From NCBI GenBank assembly GCA_029210565.1, contig JARGFQ010000013.1, positions 20,148-84,147 of the forward strand: DNA of 64,000 nt. The letters run 5' to 3'. Of the stretch, positions 46,101 to 53,797 are shown piece by piece (the stretch's first letter is position 1; each line of letters begins with the position of its first letter). The DNA comes from Bacteroidales bacterium (GTDB lineage Bacteria > Bacteroidota > Bacteroidia > Bacteroidales > VadinHA17). The notes beneath the pieces were generated by a model, which searched no databases, was not told where the DNA came from, and saw only the letters and a program-made list of their open reading frames with translations. The position numbers and the translations under genes are program-made.

Positions 46101-46938
46101 CAATATCCTGTATGCGAACAGGCACATTATCCTGCACAGCAACTACGGCTTTTTCAAGATCACTTACACTCTTTACATAACCCAGGCCACGAACAAGATA
46201 TTCCGCCTGGTTTATCTCAATGGTTTTGGCTCCGGCATCACGATTTGATTTTTGTACTGCCTGCATCACCTTATGCAAAGGAATATTATAGGCTTGTAGC
46301 GCACTTGGATTTACATCTATCTGATATTCCTGGACAAACCCACCAATAGATGCCACCTCTGATACCCCTTCTGTGGCATTCAGGCCGTACTTTACATAGA
46401 AATCCTGAACAGTTCGTATTTCATGGAGATCCCACCCACCGGTCGGGTTGCCTCCCCTGTCCCTCCCCTCCAGGGTGTACCAGTAGACCTGTCCCAATGC
46501 GGTTGCATCAGGACCCAATGTTGGCTGTACACCCTCGGGCAATAGTCCTGAGGGAAGGGAACTCAGTTTTTCGAGAATGCGGGAGCGCGACCAGTAAAAC
46601 TCAATATCTTCATCAAAAATGATATAGATGCTTGAAAATCCAAAAATGGAGGAACTTCGAATGGTTTTCACTCCGGGAATACCTAACAGATAGGTTGTTA
46701 ATGGATATGAAACCTGATCTTCAATATCCTGTGGCGACCGGCCGTTCCAGGGAGTGAAGACAATCTGCTGGTTCTCTCCGATATCCGGTATGGCATCCAC
46801 CGGAACCGGGTCAGATGGCAAACCTCCAATTCTCCAACCAAACGGGGCAGTAACAATCCCCCAGGCAATGAACACAAGCAGCACCAGGGTTGTAACCAGC
46901 TTGTTTTCAAGAAAGTATTTGATTATTCTATTTAGCAT
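43114..46938 (-). CDS. cusA: CusA/CzcA-family heavy-metal efflux RND transporter
   Basis: A 1274-residue inner-membrane proton antiporter that expels Cu(I)/Ag(I). It has the family start (MLNRIIKYFLENKLVTTLVLLVF), DIGENQQIVFTPWNGRSPQDIEDQVSYPLT, porter domains and 12 helices. The proton-relay TM4 segment reads GIAIAIGTMVDLGIILSENI, and the C-terminal half has GFIALFGLATDDGVLMGTYL. It is longer than proteobacterial CusA (about 1050) because of an inserted hydrophobic block (about residues 530-700). It is the first gene of the cusACB-HMA operon. A divalent-metal (CzcA) role is possible, but the neighbours favour copper. Confidence 0.95.
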   Translation of the reverse strand: MLNRIIKYFLENKLVTTLVLLVFIAWGIVTAPFGWRIGGLPSDPVPVDAIPDIGENQQIVFTPWNGRSPQDIEDQVSYPLTTYLLGIPGVKTIRSSSIFGFSSIYIIFDEDIEFYWSRSRILEKLSSLPSGLLPEGVQPTLGPDATALGQVYWYTLEGRDRGGNPTGGWDLHEIRTVQDFYVKYGLNATEGVSEVASIGGFVQEYQIDVNPSALQAYNIPLHKVMQAVQKSNRDAGAKTIEINQAEYLVRGLGYVKSVSDLEKAVVAVQDNVPVRIQDIAVVTLGPSSRRGVLDKDGAEVVGGVVVARYGANPLQVINNVKDKIVEISPGLPKKILSNGVESQLTIVPFYDRSELIYETLGTLEEALSLQILITILVIIVMIYNLRASLLISSLLPVAVLMVFIAMRYFGVDANIVALSGIAIAIGTMVDLGIILSENIIKHADEAPPGQKLITTVYNGSAEVSSAILTAVSTTIVSFIPVFTLQAAEGKLFGPLAFTKTFALVAALIVTLLILPTLAHWLLGFKIRNPRHNKWINAFLIVTGIAGLFSANAWAGILLILFGVVPFIKPLITDKKLFRKPVFRKVLENIELILAVIGVVWLLAKYWLPLGAGKSVLLNFIFVALLVGSILGAFGLLRYSYRKILLWCLNNKVKFLLIPALLIFLAVNIWFGFADVFGFLAKGADKVGWNIRTTSVWSGLAHGLPGIGKEFMPSLDEGSFLLMPTSMPHSGVEYNRKVVGQLDMLLANIPEVELAVGKSGRVESALDPAPVSMYENIINYRPEYVLNEKGHRKRFKTDRDDRFILRNGDALTNEEVLLKGVLTDELVPDDKGSYFRNWRDHIKSSDDIWKEIVSVTKIPGVTSAPKLQPIETRLVMLQTGMRAPMGIKVFGPDLATIEQFGMKLESILKEVPSVKAEAAFADRIVGKPYIHLNINRDEISRYGLNIEDVQQVIETAIGGMTISSTVEGRERFPIRVRYPRELRDDPESLGNILISTPAGAQIPLNQLVDIDYMRGPQAIKSENTFLVGYVLFDKREGYAEVDVVNDAEEMIQQRIASGDLIVPAGVNYKFSGSYENQMRAEKRLSVIVPLVFLIIFLILYFQFKSVTTTLMIFTGVAMAFSGGFIMLWLYGQDWFVDFSVFGTNMRDLFQMHSVNLSVAVWVGFIALFGLATDDGVLMGTYLDQSFKRNRTKTIVEIRNAVVEAGERRIRPAVMTTATTIIALLPVLTSTGRGADIMVPMAIPAFGGMIAAAVTYYIVPTLYSMREEHKLKKLQS

Positions 46939-47034
46939 AATTTCATATTGATATGATTTTTAAAGTGATAAATGGCATAAATGCCACAATCCATATTGCC
47001 ACCTGCAACATGGGCTTATTACACAATACTTAAA

Positions 47035-47454
47035 TTAGATCCGGAAGGTTTGGAAGAGAGAGTGGATATCCTTTACCATTGGGGGTGGCAGGTAGTCAGT
47101 ATATGCCTGAGCAGCTCTCTTACCAAATATAACATCATTACTAACCGGAGTAGTCATACCAGCTGCGGCTCCCTCATGCAGAATTACCTCTGCTGCGTCC
47201 CTGACAAAATCATCAGTGGCCTGAAGTTCCTGATATTGATTCTCGCAACAGGGTGGATTGGTATAACTAAAACCACGATCTCCGGCAGCATCGCAGGCTT
47301 CTTCCATATCTGCCATGCCGCAGTCAAGGTGAGATTCGGCAAACAGTATTTTTGTTTCGACGGCCTGACCTCTGCAAAAATGAGTCCCGATGGTAAGGTT
47401 GATATGACTTGCCAGTAAAAAGAAAGTCAACAGTATGGATACTACTCTGTTCAT
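47035..47454 (-). CDS. HYC_CC_PP-type exported protein
   Basis: A 139-residue exported protein with a signal peptide (MNRVVSILLTFFLLASHINLTIG) followed by THFCRGQ, HLDCGM, NPPCCENQY and PPPMVKDIH. The pattern of H-x-C, CC and PP elements corresponds to the small Bacteroidota HYC_CC_PP family, often found next to copper efflux genes and probably metal-binding. The ATG at 47454 is chosen because it begins the signal sequence and lies 12 nt below an exact -7 box. It precedes cusA in the same orientation. Confidence 0.75.
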   Translation of the reverse strand: MNRVVSILLTFFLLASHINLTIGTHFCRGQAVETKILFAESHLDCGMADMEEACDAAGDRGFSYTNPPCCENQYQELQATDDFVRDAAEVILHEGAAAGMTTPVSNDVIFGKRAAQAYTDYLPPPMVKDIHSLFQTFRI

Positions 47455-47466
47455 CAATATGTAAAA

Positions 47467-47474
47467 CAAAGATA
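47467..47474 (-). promoter_or_regulatory. -7 box (TATCTTTG) of the HYC_CC_PP-cus unit
   Basis: CAAAGATA on the plus strand reads TATCTTTG on the minus strand, ending 12 nt before the ATG at 47454. It may drive the HYC_CC_PP gene and the following cus genes. Confidence 0.45.
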
Positions 47475-47565
47475 GGTAAATAATGTTCTTAATGGAGAGC
47501 AATTCTATTTACCATTGCTCCTCTGAGGTGTATGGCAATTGCATTTTCTGACCTGTTTTGTCAGA

Positions 47566-48378
47566 TTATCGGGCTCTTTCCGGGTGAAAATGGGGCTCAA
47601 AGTACCTATGCTTGCCACGGGTATCTCCACCCATGGTCTGAAAAATTGCTTCCTGCGGACAGAGATTGACACATCGCATACACTGTTCGCAGGTTGATTT
47701 CCAGACTGGTCTGTTGTCTGTGATCGTAATGCTTTGTGTCGGGCAGACCATTGCACATACCTGGCAACCATTACAGGTATCGTAAGTTTTAAAGGTACGC
47801 CACATATTTTGTATACCCATATACCTGAATAGCAGGTAATCCTTATAGAACCGGAATTTCGTATAACTGAGGGGGTATGCAAAAATGTGTAAATGACTGA
47901 TGCCAATTATTATATCGTTAGCCATTCCCCTTGCCCTTTCCACACCTTTACGTATTATTTCAACGGCTTCTTCCTTTGGCGGAGGGAAAGGAGGTACGGG
48001 GGAGGTAATCCAGTTTATCGGCATTTGAACCACGCCTGAATAGATGATCTCACAGTTTTTCTTCTTCAACATGCGCTCGCATTCGATAACAGAAAACCCT
48101 GATTCTTTGGAATTCCCGGCAGTGATTATTGCAAACACCTTCTGTCTGTCTGCAAACCGGTTGAATCTTCCCAGGTATTTCCGGCATATACGGGGAATCC
48201 CAAAAGCATATACCGGAAAGCAGAAGCCAATAATATCAGCCTCCATGCTTTCTCTCTCTGCCAGATTAATCTCCGAGATTTCTGCTTTGTGACCAGCATC
48301 AAGAAAGACCTCCTGGCATGTTTTTAAAATCCTCAACGAATTGCCGGTACCGGTAAAATATCTCAACTCAAATATCAT
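47566..48378 (-). CDS. EFR1-type ferredoxin with flavodoxin-like N-terminus
   Basis: A 270-residue protein combining a flavodoxin-like N-terminal domain (YFTGTGNSLRIL, FPVYAFGIPRICRKYL) with a C-terminal two-cluster ferredoxin: CNGCQVCAMVCP and CEQCMRCVNLCP. EFR1-type proteins are found mainly in anaerobes and are thought to shuttle electrons between a flavin and iron-sulfur clusters. The ATG at 48378 is used rather than a TTG two codons upstream. Partners are unknown. Confidence 0.88.
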   Translation of the reverse strand: MIFELRYFTGTGNSLRILKTCQEVFLDAGHKAEISEINLAERESMEADIIGFCFPVYAFGIPRICRKYLGRFNRFADRQKVFAIITAGNSKESGFSVIECERMLKKKNCEIIYSGVVQMPINWITSPVPPFPPPKEEAVEIIRKGVERARGMANDIIIGISHLHIFAYPLSYTKFRFYKDYLLFRYMGIQNMWRTFKTYDTCNGCQVCAMVCPTQSITITDNRPVWKSTCEQCMRCVNLCPQEAIFQTMGGDTRGKHRYFEPHFHPERAR

Positions 48379-48795
48379 GTGCAATCAGTTTGGCAGGATC
48401 ATTATGTTTTCCATGAGGAAAATTTCAATTGTTGTATCAATTGTATTTGAACCAGAACATTTTAAATAGATCCGGAAATAATTACTGCCATTCCCTTCTC
48501 TTGCGGTAATCCGGCTTCCCGACAAGGCGGGAGGTCAAATTTATAAAAAAAGCTGCTTCTTTAGCAACCTACTGACCGGAAGAAGTCAGGGTTGTTATCA
48601 AAGCCAGTGCGAGAACTGATAGTCTGGTCTCCGTTTATCCGGTTAGTGTTTTGTATCTCTGACTAACCCAAAATGAGAAGGATTGATATCTGTTTCAACG
48701 GCATGCGTACTTGATGGCAAAAGACAACAGAGATCAGTTTACGTAAAAAAAGTGATTATATTTGCAGCTGCAACTTTTTATATTGTTGCTCAACC
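48379..48795. other. 417-bp gap upstream of tRNA-Ser
   Basis: No protein-like frame is seen. It contains a possible hairpin at 48565-48594 (CAACC...CTGAC / GTCAG...GGTTG around CGGAAGAA), an imperfect CAATTG pair near 48430, and the tRNA promoter at 48757. Nothing else was recognised. Confidence 0.5.
48757..48764 (+). promoter_or_regulatory. -7 box (TATATTTG) of tRNA-Ser
   Basis: TATATTTG fits TAnnTTTG and ends 31 nt before the tRNA 5' end at 48796. A TTTA upstream at 48738-48741 is a weak candidate for the -33 element. Confidence 0.5.
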
Positions 48796-48882
48796 GGAGA
48801 GATGCCAGAGTGGTCGATTGGGGCGGTCTCGAAAACCGTTGTCCGGGTAACTGGACCGTGGGTTCGAATCCCTCTCTCTCCG
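48796..48882 (+). tRNA. tRNA-Ser(CGA)
   Basis: An 87-nt tRNA with a 7-bp acceptor stem (GGAGAGA / TCTCTCC), discriminator G, a 5-bp anticodon stem (GCGGT / ACCGT) and loop CTCGAAA, giving anticodon CGA that reads UCG serine codons. The long variable arm (about TTGTCCGGGTAACTGGACCG) is typical of class II tRNA-Ser. The T-stem pairs GTGGG with CCCTC with one T-T mismatch, and the loop is TTCGAAT. CCA is not encoded. Confidence 0.95.
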
Positions 48883-48883
48883 C

Positions 48884-49066
48884 AACAGACATTACAGGCC
48901 GAACCGCTTCAGTGCGGTTCGGCTTCTGTTTTCATGGATACGCCGAATGAGCTTGCTCATGAGGAGGAAACATGAAAACAGAAGAGCATGCGCAGCATGC
49001 GTGCCTGTAACGTCTGTTACAGGTTCGACCACCCGGGATCACCGGTAAAACCGGTAATCCCGGGTG
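48884..49066. ncRNA. structured element directly downstream of tRNA-Ser
   Basis: A chain of stems packed into about 180 bp. Hairpin GCCGAACCGC/GCGGTTCGGC (48898-48923); a perfect 14-bp long arm, CTTCTGTTTTCATG (48923-48936) with CATGAAAACAGAAG (48971-48984), enclosing ATGAGC/GCTCAT (48947-48960); hairpin GCATGC/GCATGC (48986-49000). The sequence at 49003-49018 can pair with 48884-48899 (15 of 16) or form a local 8-bp hairpin CCTGTAAC/GTTACAGG (49004-49023). A 16-bp near-perfect hairpin follows at 49030-49066. It may be the tRNA trailer and terminator plus a mobile or regulatory repeat; its role is unknown. Confidence 0.6.
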
Positions 49067-49080
49067 CTGAGAGGTCATCG
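49035..49080 (+). repeat. 46-bp direct repeat, copy 1
   Basis: The segment from GGGATCACCGGTAAAACC to GAGAGGTCATCG matches copy 2 at 50954-50999 at 42 of 46 positions. It includes most of the second hairpin and overlaps the last codons of the MscS-like gene by 6 bp. Confidence 0.8.
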
Positions 49081-50163
49081 AGCCGGAGGGTATTGATGAG
49101 AACTTGCAGAATCTTTATCCCTTTCGATTTGTTCTTTAATACTTTTCTCAATACGTTCTTTCATTTCATCATTTCGCTTAATTGCAGATATTACCTTTTC
49201 AATCTCCTTATCATCTTTCAAATCCTTAAGCTTTTCTTTTAAAACTAAATGTTTTTTATCAATCTCTTTAAGATAATCCTTTTTTGTCTCGAGCTTTTCT
49301 GATTTGATTGCTTCATCAAATATTAAATCCTCTGGTGATTTTTTATCACCTGGTTCTTTTTCTTTAACTACTTGTATTGGGATAAATTTCTTTTCATCGA
49401 CACGTCGCTGGTTCATGAAAGTTGGTGATACAATTTCTATTTTCTCAGCATGAAGTTTATCCATGACTTTCGCATTAAGCAGAGAAGTAGTACTGAAATA
49501 TTTACTACTATCCTCTAAAAATCCATGAATTTTGTAAACAACGGAGAAATCACCCAGGTTTGTTATATACACGTAAGGGTCAGATAATCCAGTTTCATTG
49601 GCTGCATCTCTTAAAGCTTCCTCTATTCTTTCACGAGATATGTCATATCCTAATGAAACTGAAACGGAAATAACGGTATTCGTCTTGCGTGTCAATTTAA
49701 CCGGGTTATTAGCTATGTAGAGATTTGGAATTGTAATAAAATTGCTGTCTTCCAGTTGAATTTCTGTGTGAAAAATACTTTTTCTGATTACTCTTCCGTG
49801 AAGGTCCCCAATTTTTATCAGGTCTCCATTTCTAAAACGGTTCATGGAATTATTCATAATACCTGCTATCATGTTACCTAGAACAGTGGTTGAACTTAAA
49901 GCAATCCCCGCACTAATAATAATTCCGAGGAAGCCTAATATTTGTCCTTTTAGAGTTTTATCAATTGGTAACACCAAAATAAGTGCCAACACACCAATAA
50001 GAACTAAAAAAAACGAAATTGCACCTTTCGTAATATTCCCATTTGATGTTGTTGATTTAATTCTTTTAAAAATCCACGAATTAAAAATCAGTAGGATTAT
50101 CAAGACAAATAATACAACTGTAGGTTCAATTAATAATTCGAATATTTTGAGAATATGTTCCAT
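49075..50163 (-). CDS. MscS-like channel with charged coiled-coil tail (AT-rich island gene)
   Basis: A 362-residue MscS-family protein with three hydrophobic segments in the first 120 residues, a pore-type helix (ISAGIALSSTTVLGNMIAGIMN) and the beta domain (GDLIKIGDLHGRVIRKSIFHTEIQLEDSNFITIPN). Its C-terminal 100 residues are strongly charged and helical (KKDYLKEIDKKHLVLKEKLKD ...), probably a coiled coil not found in the MscS at 38627. Base composition is clearly more AT-rich than neighbours, and the last residues are encoded at the edge of a 46-bp repeat. This suggests horizontal acquisition. Confidence 0.88.
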   Translation of the reverse strand: MEHILKIFELLIEPTVVLFVLIILLIFNSWIFKRIKSTTSNGNITKGAISFFLVLIGVLALILVLPIDKTLKGQILGFLGIIISAGIALSSTTVLGNMIAGIMNNSMNRFRNGDLIKIGDLHGRVIRKSIFHTEIQLEDSNFITIPNLYIANNPVKLTRKTNTVISVSVSLGYDISRERIEEALRDAANETGLSDPYVYITNLGDFSVVYKIHGFLEDSSKYFSTTSLLNAKVMDKLHAEKIEIVSPTFMNQRRVDEKKFIPIQVVKEKEPGDKKSPEDLIFDEAIKSEKLETKKDYLKEIDKKHLVLKEKLKDLKDDKEIEKVISAIKRNDEMKERIEKSIKEQIERDKDSASSHQYPPAR

Positions 50164-50335
50164 TTTTTATAATGCTTTATAACGTTCAGCCGGTATGATG
50201 CGTAATGCCCCGGCAGTGCTAACTGCCGGGGCGTAGTTTTTGCCCTTCTTCGCAAAACCAGAATGTAAAGGATACTTTCAAGAAGTGTTTGTCTTTAAGA
50301 TAATCTACTATACCTGACACAGCTAGCCGTATTCG

Positions 50336-50530
50336 TTAAATACCGTTTGAGGGTATGTCAACTGTATAGCCATCTTTCTTGATCTGATTGATCTCTTTCA
50401 ACAGCTCTCTCTCGTCATCATTCTGGGGTGTTCTGGCCCCTAAAATAAGGTAAACCATGATGGTCTCCATTTCCAAATCCATGCTGTTGTAGTCCGGCCT
50501 CTTAATGTGACTAAATTCGTCTTTATTCAT
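50336..50530 (-). CDS. small hypothetical protein
   Basis: A 64-residue acidic frame beginning MNKDEFSHIKRPDYNSMDLEMET and ending KDGYTVDIPSNGI, predicted helical in the middle. The same frame stays open up to 50695, but the upstream part reads as low-quality sequence while another frame there looks protein-like, so the ATG at 50530 is chosen. No family is recognised. It lies in the AT-rich segment between the two 46-bp repeats. Confidence 0.45.
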   Translation of the reverse strand: MNKDEFSHIKRPDYNSMDLEMETIMVYLILGARTPQNDDERELLKEINQIKKDGYTVDIPSNGI

Positions 50531-50580
50531 AATGCTTGGGATTAACCTGTAATGTACTGAATCTCTTTGATCCTTCCAAA

Positions 50581-50745
50581 TTATCTTCTCGCCTTCCGCA
50601 AAAAATCCCGGTAGAGCTTTATGTCGATTATTTCCAACGTCCCGTCGATCTGCTTCAGGACCAGTCCAGGTTGTCCGTTTATGTTCGTGTCCCAAAGATA
50701 CAATTCGTCAATGATACCGCTTTCAATTAGTTTCGGGACCAGCAC
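50581..50745 (-). pseudogene. possible remnant ORF (54 residues from GTG)
   Basis: From a GTG at 50745 the frame reads VLVPKLIESGIIDELYLWDT, continues with INGQPGLVLKQIDGTLEIID and ends FLRKARR before a TAA at 50581. The upstream codons in the same frame (GRKVVTKFVRDMNYEV) also look protein-like but are cut off by a TAA at 50746-50748, so this may be one decayed gene. No family is recognised. Confidence 0.35.
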
Positions 50746-51257
50746 TTATACCTCATAGTTCATGTCCCTGACGAATTTCGTTACGACTTTACGCCCGGTT
50801 ATTTATGCTCTTTCCTTTGCCAGTTTTCGGCTCAGCTTATAGTCCAAAGAAACATAGCCAGTTTCTGGACGATAAAGAGAAAGAGAAGCCTGACGCCAAA
50901 CTTCACCGATCTCCCATGAAATCTACGTTTGAGAACCTCCCTCCCCCCAAACAGGGATCACCGGTAAAACCTGTAATCCCTGGTACTGAGAGGCCATCGG
51001 CGGAAGATTCTTCCTGCACGGAATCATCGGAGTTGATCCCACCCCATTGAATTATCATTTTCTTCTAACCACGTTTTCAAGGATTTCCTAACTTAGGAGA
51101 GGGACTAATTCAACTTCTCGGGAACTGCCTTTCTGCAGAAATTATATATATAATAGTTTTAATATATTTATCACCTGACCCAGAAAAAATCCCGGGAGCC
51201 AATCCCCTTAACCCCTCCCCTACATAAAACCCTTCAAACCTATTCCCCACCGACACC
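50746..51257. other. 512-bp gap containing repeat copy 2
   Basis: Apart from the 46-bp repeat at 50954-50999 and the remnant codons at its left edge, no coding frame or RNA gene was recognised. It marks the right edge of the AT-rich segment that begins after tRNA-Ser. Confidence 0.5.
50954..50999 (+). repeat. 46-bp direct repeat, copy 2
   Basis: Matches copy 1 (49035-49080) at 42 of 46 positions in the same orientation, 1919 bp away. It can fold as CAGGGAT ... ATCCCTG (50952-50982) with one more mismatch than copy 1. Confidence 0.8.
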
Positions 51258-52355
51258 ATGAGCAGCTTCAACATCCGCCCGGCCTCTGATGGAGATGACA
51301 GCAGGATAAAAGATCTCAGCAGAAACTGTGAGCAGGAGGGTATGATCACCTTCATCATCAACCGTACCCCCCGGTTCAACACGCTGCAACGACTGCTTGA
51401 CCCGGGAGCCTGGCACCTTGTTGCCGAGAAGGAGGGACTCGTCATCGGACAGGTGGGCGTCGTACACTTCCCGGCAAGAGTGCTCGACAAAACCTGCAAG
51501 GTGGGATATATGCTCGATCTTAAGGTAGACAGGGCTTACAGAAGCGGGCTCACGGCCTTCAGGCTTCTCAAGGCGGCAGAGGATCATGTCCTGCAGTCAG
51601 ACGCCGACATGGTTATAGCCAACTTCCTGCAGAACAACAGACGCTCTCTCGTCTTTACCAGTGGCAGGGTAGGACTGCCGTCAGCACATCACCTGGGTAC
51701 CAACAGGATCTTCAACATCATTCCCATACGTAGGATGCGACTGAATAACAGGTACACAATCGGTAAGCCCACAGAGGGTGATATCCCGGCACTGATCGAC
51801 CTCTATAAAAAATACGGATCCGGATTTGACATCGCCCCCCTGATCACAGAAGAGCGTTTCAGAAATTACCTTTTCAATATCAGCGGACTCTCCCTCGATA
51901 ACTTCCTGGTGGCACGCGAAAACGGCAGGATCGTGGCCGTAACAGCACTTTGGGATGAACATCCATACAAGAGCTACGAGGTCCTCAGGCTGAATCTAAG
52001 CATTACAGTGGTGGCAAAGATCCTGAACTTTCTGTCGCTCTTCATGAAGGTGCCGCATCCCATAAGACTCAATGAGCCGCTGCGACAACGCTCACTTTTG
52101 CTCTATGCCCACGATGAGTGTCCCGATGCCCTTGACACTCTTTTCAGGTATGCCAACAATATCAGCATGGGCTCCGAATATACCCTTATCATGCTCTACG
52201 CACAGGAGAATGACCCGGTATTCAGCATCATGAAGAGATTTACCGGGGTCTCGGTCAAAAGTGAGATGTATCTCTTTGCTCGGGAGAAGAGCCTGATTGA
52301 CAGGCTAAAGGAGAATCCCTCAGGCATCCTCTTCGACATGATAATGACTATCTGA
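51258..52355 (+). CDS. GNAT-type acetyltransferase, possibly double domain
   Basis: A 365-residue protein. The first half is GNAT-like (FNIRPASDGDDSRIKDLSRNC, WHLVAEKEGLVIGQVGVVHFPARV, VGYMLDLKVDRAYRSGLTAFRLL with an acetyl-CoA-type loop). The second half starts IGKPTEGDIPALIDLYKKYG and continues FLVARENGRIVAVTALWDEH, resembling a second degenerate GNAT unit. Its acceptor is unknown. It is alone on the plus strand between the AT-rich segment and the convergent DUF819 gene, and its composition is back to the regional norm. Confidence 0.75.
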   Translation: MSSFNIRPASDGDDSRIKDLSRNCEQEGMITFIINRTPRFNTLQRLLDPGAWHLVAEKEGLVIGQVGVVHFPARVLDKTCKVGYMLDLKVDRAYRSGLTAFRLLKAAEDHVLQSDADMVIANFLQNNRRSLVFTSGRVGLPSAHHLGTNRIFNIIPIRRMRLNNRYTIGKPTEGDIPALIDLYKKYGSGFDIAPLITEERFRNYLFNISGLSLDNFLVARENGRIVAVTALWDEHPYKSYEVLRLNLSITVVAKILNFLSLFMKVPHPIRLNEPLRQRSLLLYAHDECPDALDTLFRYANNISMGSEYTLIMLYAQENDPVFSIMKRFTGVSVKSEMYLFAREKSLIDRLKENPSGILFDMIMTI

Positions 52356-52431
52356 AGAATCTCTGCTCCGATTTCTTCAGTGCTGACATCTATGCACCTG
52401 TCTCATTGGCAGCGATTAAGCATCGTGTCTT

Positions 52432-53586
52432 TCAGATCATCTCCAGCAACCAGGCCAGGAAGATCCCCAGGTAGTTGCCCACGGCCAGTCCTATTATCGA
52501 AACCGACAATCCTGAAAATACTATCTCCCGGTTCCTGAGGGCGCCGGCAACAGCAATAACCACGGCAGGATTGGTTATCATGGCCGTGGATGTTATTATA
52601 TAGGTATCAGCATCAATCCTGAAGATCCACGACAGGAAAGCCTGGATAATCATCGAGCCGAATACTACAAAGGCTACATAGGCGGCAATCATCATGGCAA
52701 TAAAGTCGATGTTTCTGAGATCCGCCCTTGAGGCAATTACCATGCAGAATATCAAAATCAGGTACATACCCAGCTCGAACGACTTATCCAGCTTTTTGAC
52801 AGCCGGGATAAGCGAGGCACCGATGCCCAGTGTTGTGATTGCCAGTATGACAACAGCCATCTGTGACGATTCCGGTACCAAAAGTGATGCCGCTCCTCCA
52901 ATGCCGAAGATCAGCAGGGAGATACCAAACGCTTTCATCAGGGGAACCACCCGCCTCTTTTTCAGCAGGCCCCAGTAAGGATCCTCATCTTCAGGTCCAC
53001 CGCCATTGCTGGATGCACGGTCTATGTAGGAGTATCCCGGCAGGAACAGGAGAAGAAGGCGCTGCGCTACAGTCATGACAAACAGGAGATGAAAGGCTCC
53101 TATCACAAGGTCATAGGTCACAATGACCATATAGGTAGTCTCATCGGCACCCAGCGCGGTTTGTATTGACGCCAGGTTAGGCGTGCTGCCGGTATAGAGG
53201 CCCACCATCATCCCTGACACATCCCACAGGTTCTCGATCCCTTGGTTCCGGAAGATGAAAAAACCGGCAACCACTGCCAGAATTACTGCAGCCAGGGCAA
53301 AGAGCAGTGAGAGAAATGTTTTCCCGGCAATCCGGGTCCATTTCTTTATGTCCATGGAGAAAAGCAACAGAGGGATGGCAACCGGAATCGTCAGGGTCGT
53401 CATAAGCTCCTGAACCTTTGCATGACCACCGATCATCGGCAGTAGTCCCAGGTTTCCGATCACAAAACCGACCACATAGGCCATCACCACAGCCCCGATC
53501 TTGCTGAGAAAGCTGTACCTGTGGCACAGGCGCAGGATAAGCAGGGGGAAGAGGAGAAAGAATAGTACCAGTAGGATTGCTGCCAT
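52432..53586 (-). CDS. DUF819 family membrane protein
   Basis: A 384-residue protein with about 11 membrane segments. It shows DUF819 features such as LSKIGAVVMAYVVGFVIGNLG, LTIPVAIPLLLFSMDIKKW, WDVSGMMVGLYTGSTPNLASIQTAL and the C-terminal ITSTAMITNPAVVIAVAGALRNREI. The internal repeat of two inverted bundles suggests a transporter, but no substrate is established. The ATG at 53586 is chosen over a TTG at 53607. It is convergent with the GNAT gene and divergent from copA. Confidence 0.85.
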   Translation of the reverse strand: MAAILLVLFFLLFPLLILRLCHRYSFLSKIGAVVMAYVVGFVIGNLGLLPMIGGHAKVQELMTTLTIPVAIPLLLFSMDIKKWTRIAGKTFLSLLFALAAVILAVVAGFFIFRNQGIENLWDVSGMMVGLYTGSTPNLASIQTALGADETTYMVIVTYDLVIGAFHLLFVMTVAQRLLLLFLPGYSYIDRASSNGGGPEDEDPYWGLLKKRRVVPLMKAFGISLLIFGIGGAASLLVPESSQMAVVILAITTLGIGASLIPAVKKLDKSFELGMYLILIFCMVIASRADLRNIDFIAMMIAAYVAFVVFGSMIIQAFLSWIFRIDADTYIITSTAMITNPAVVIAVAGALRNREIVFSGLSVSIIGLAVGNYLGIFLAWLLEMI

Positions 53587-53797
53587 TGCATATTTCCGAG
53601 TTACCAAAATAGGAATAAGTTTGCATTGCAGGATTTCTTCGCTGATGATTTATAATAAATACTTAAGAGAGACAGCCTGCCGGGTCAATTATTCCGACAC
53701 TCTGCAATCCAATATAGCATCAGTTTGATGAACGAAAACAGGGCAGCGGTAAACGTTTTATCCCCACCTTTGTTTATTAAGAAAAGGACTTGAAATC

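Noticed and set aside
48762..48950. Plus-strand frame of 62 codons across tRNA-Ser
   Set aside because: It runs through the tRNA gene and hairpin terminator and is not protein-like.
49060..49120. GCTGAGAGG motif resembling a TPP riboswitch
   Set aside because: The motif recalls the TPP aptamer but the GAACCTGAT part and pairing order are absent, and the motif lies in a repeated hairpin.
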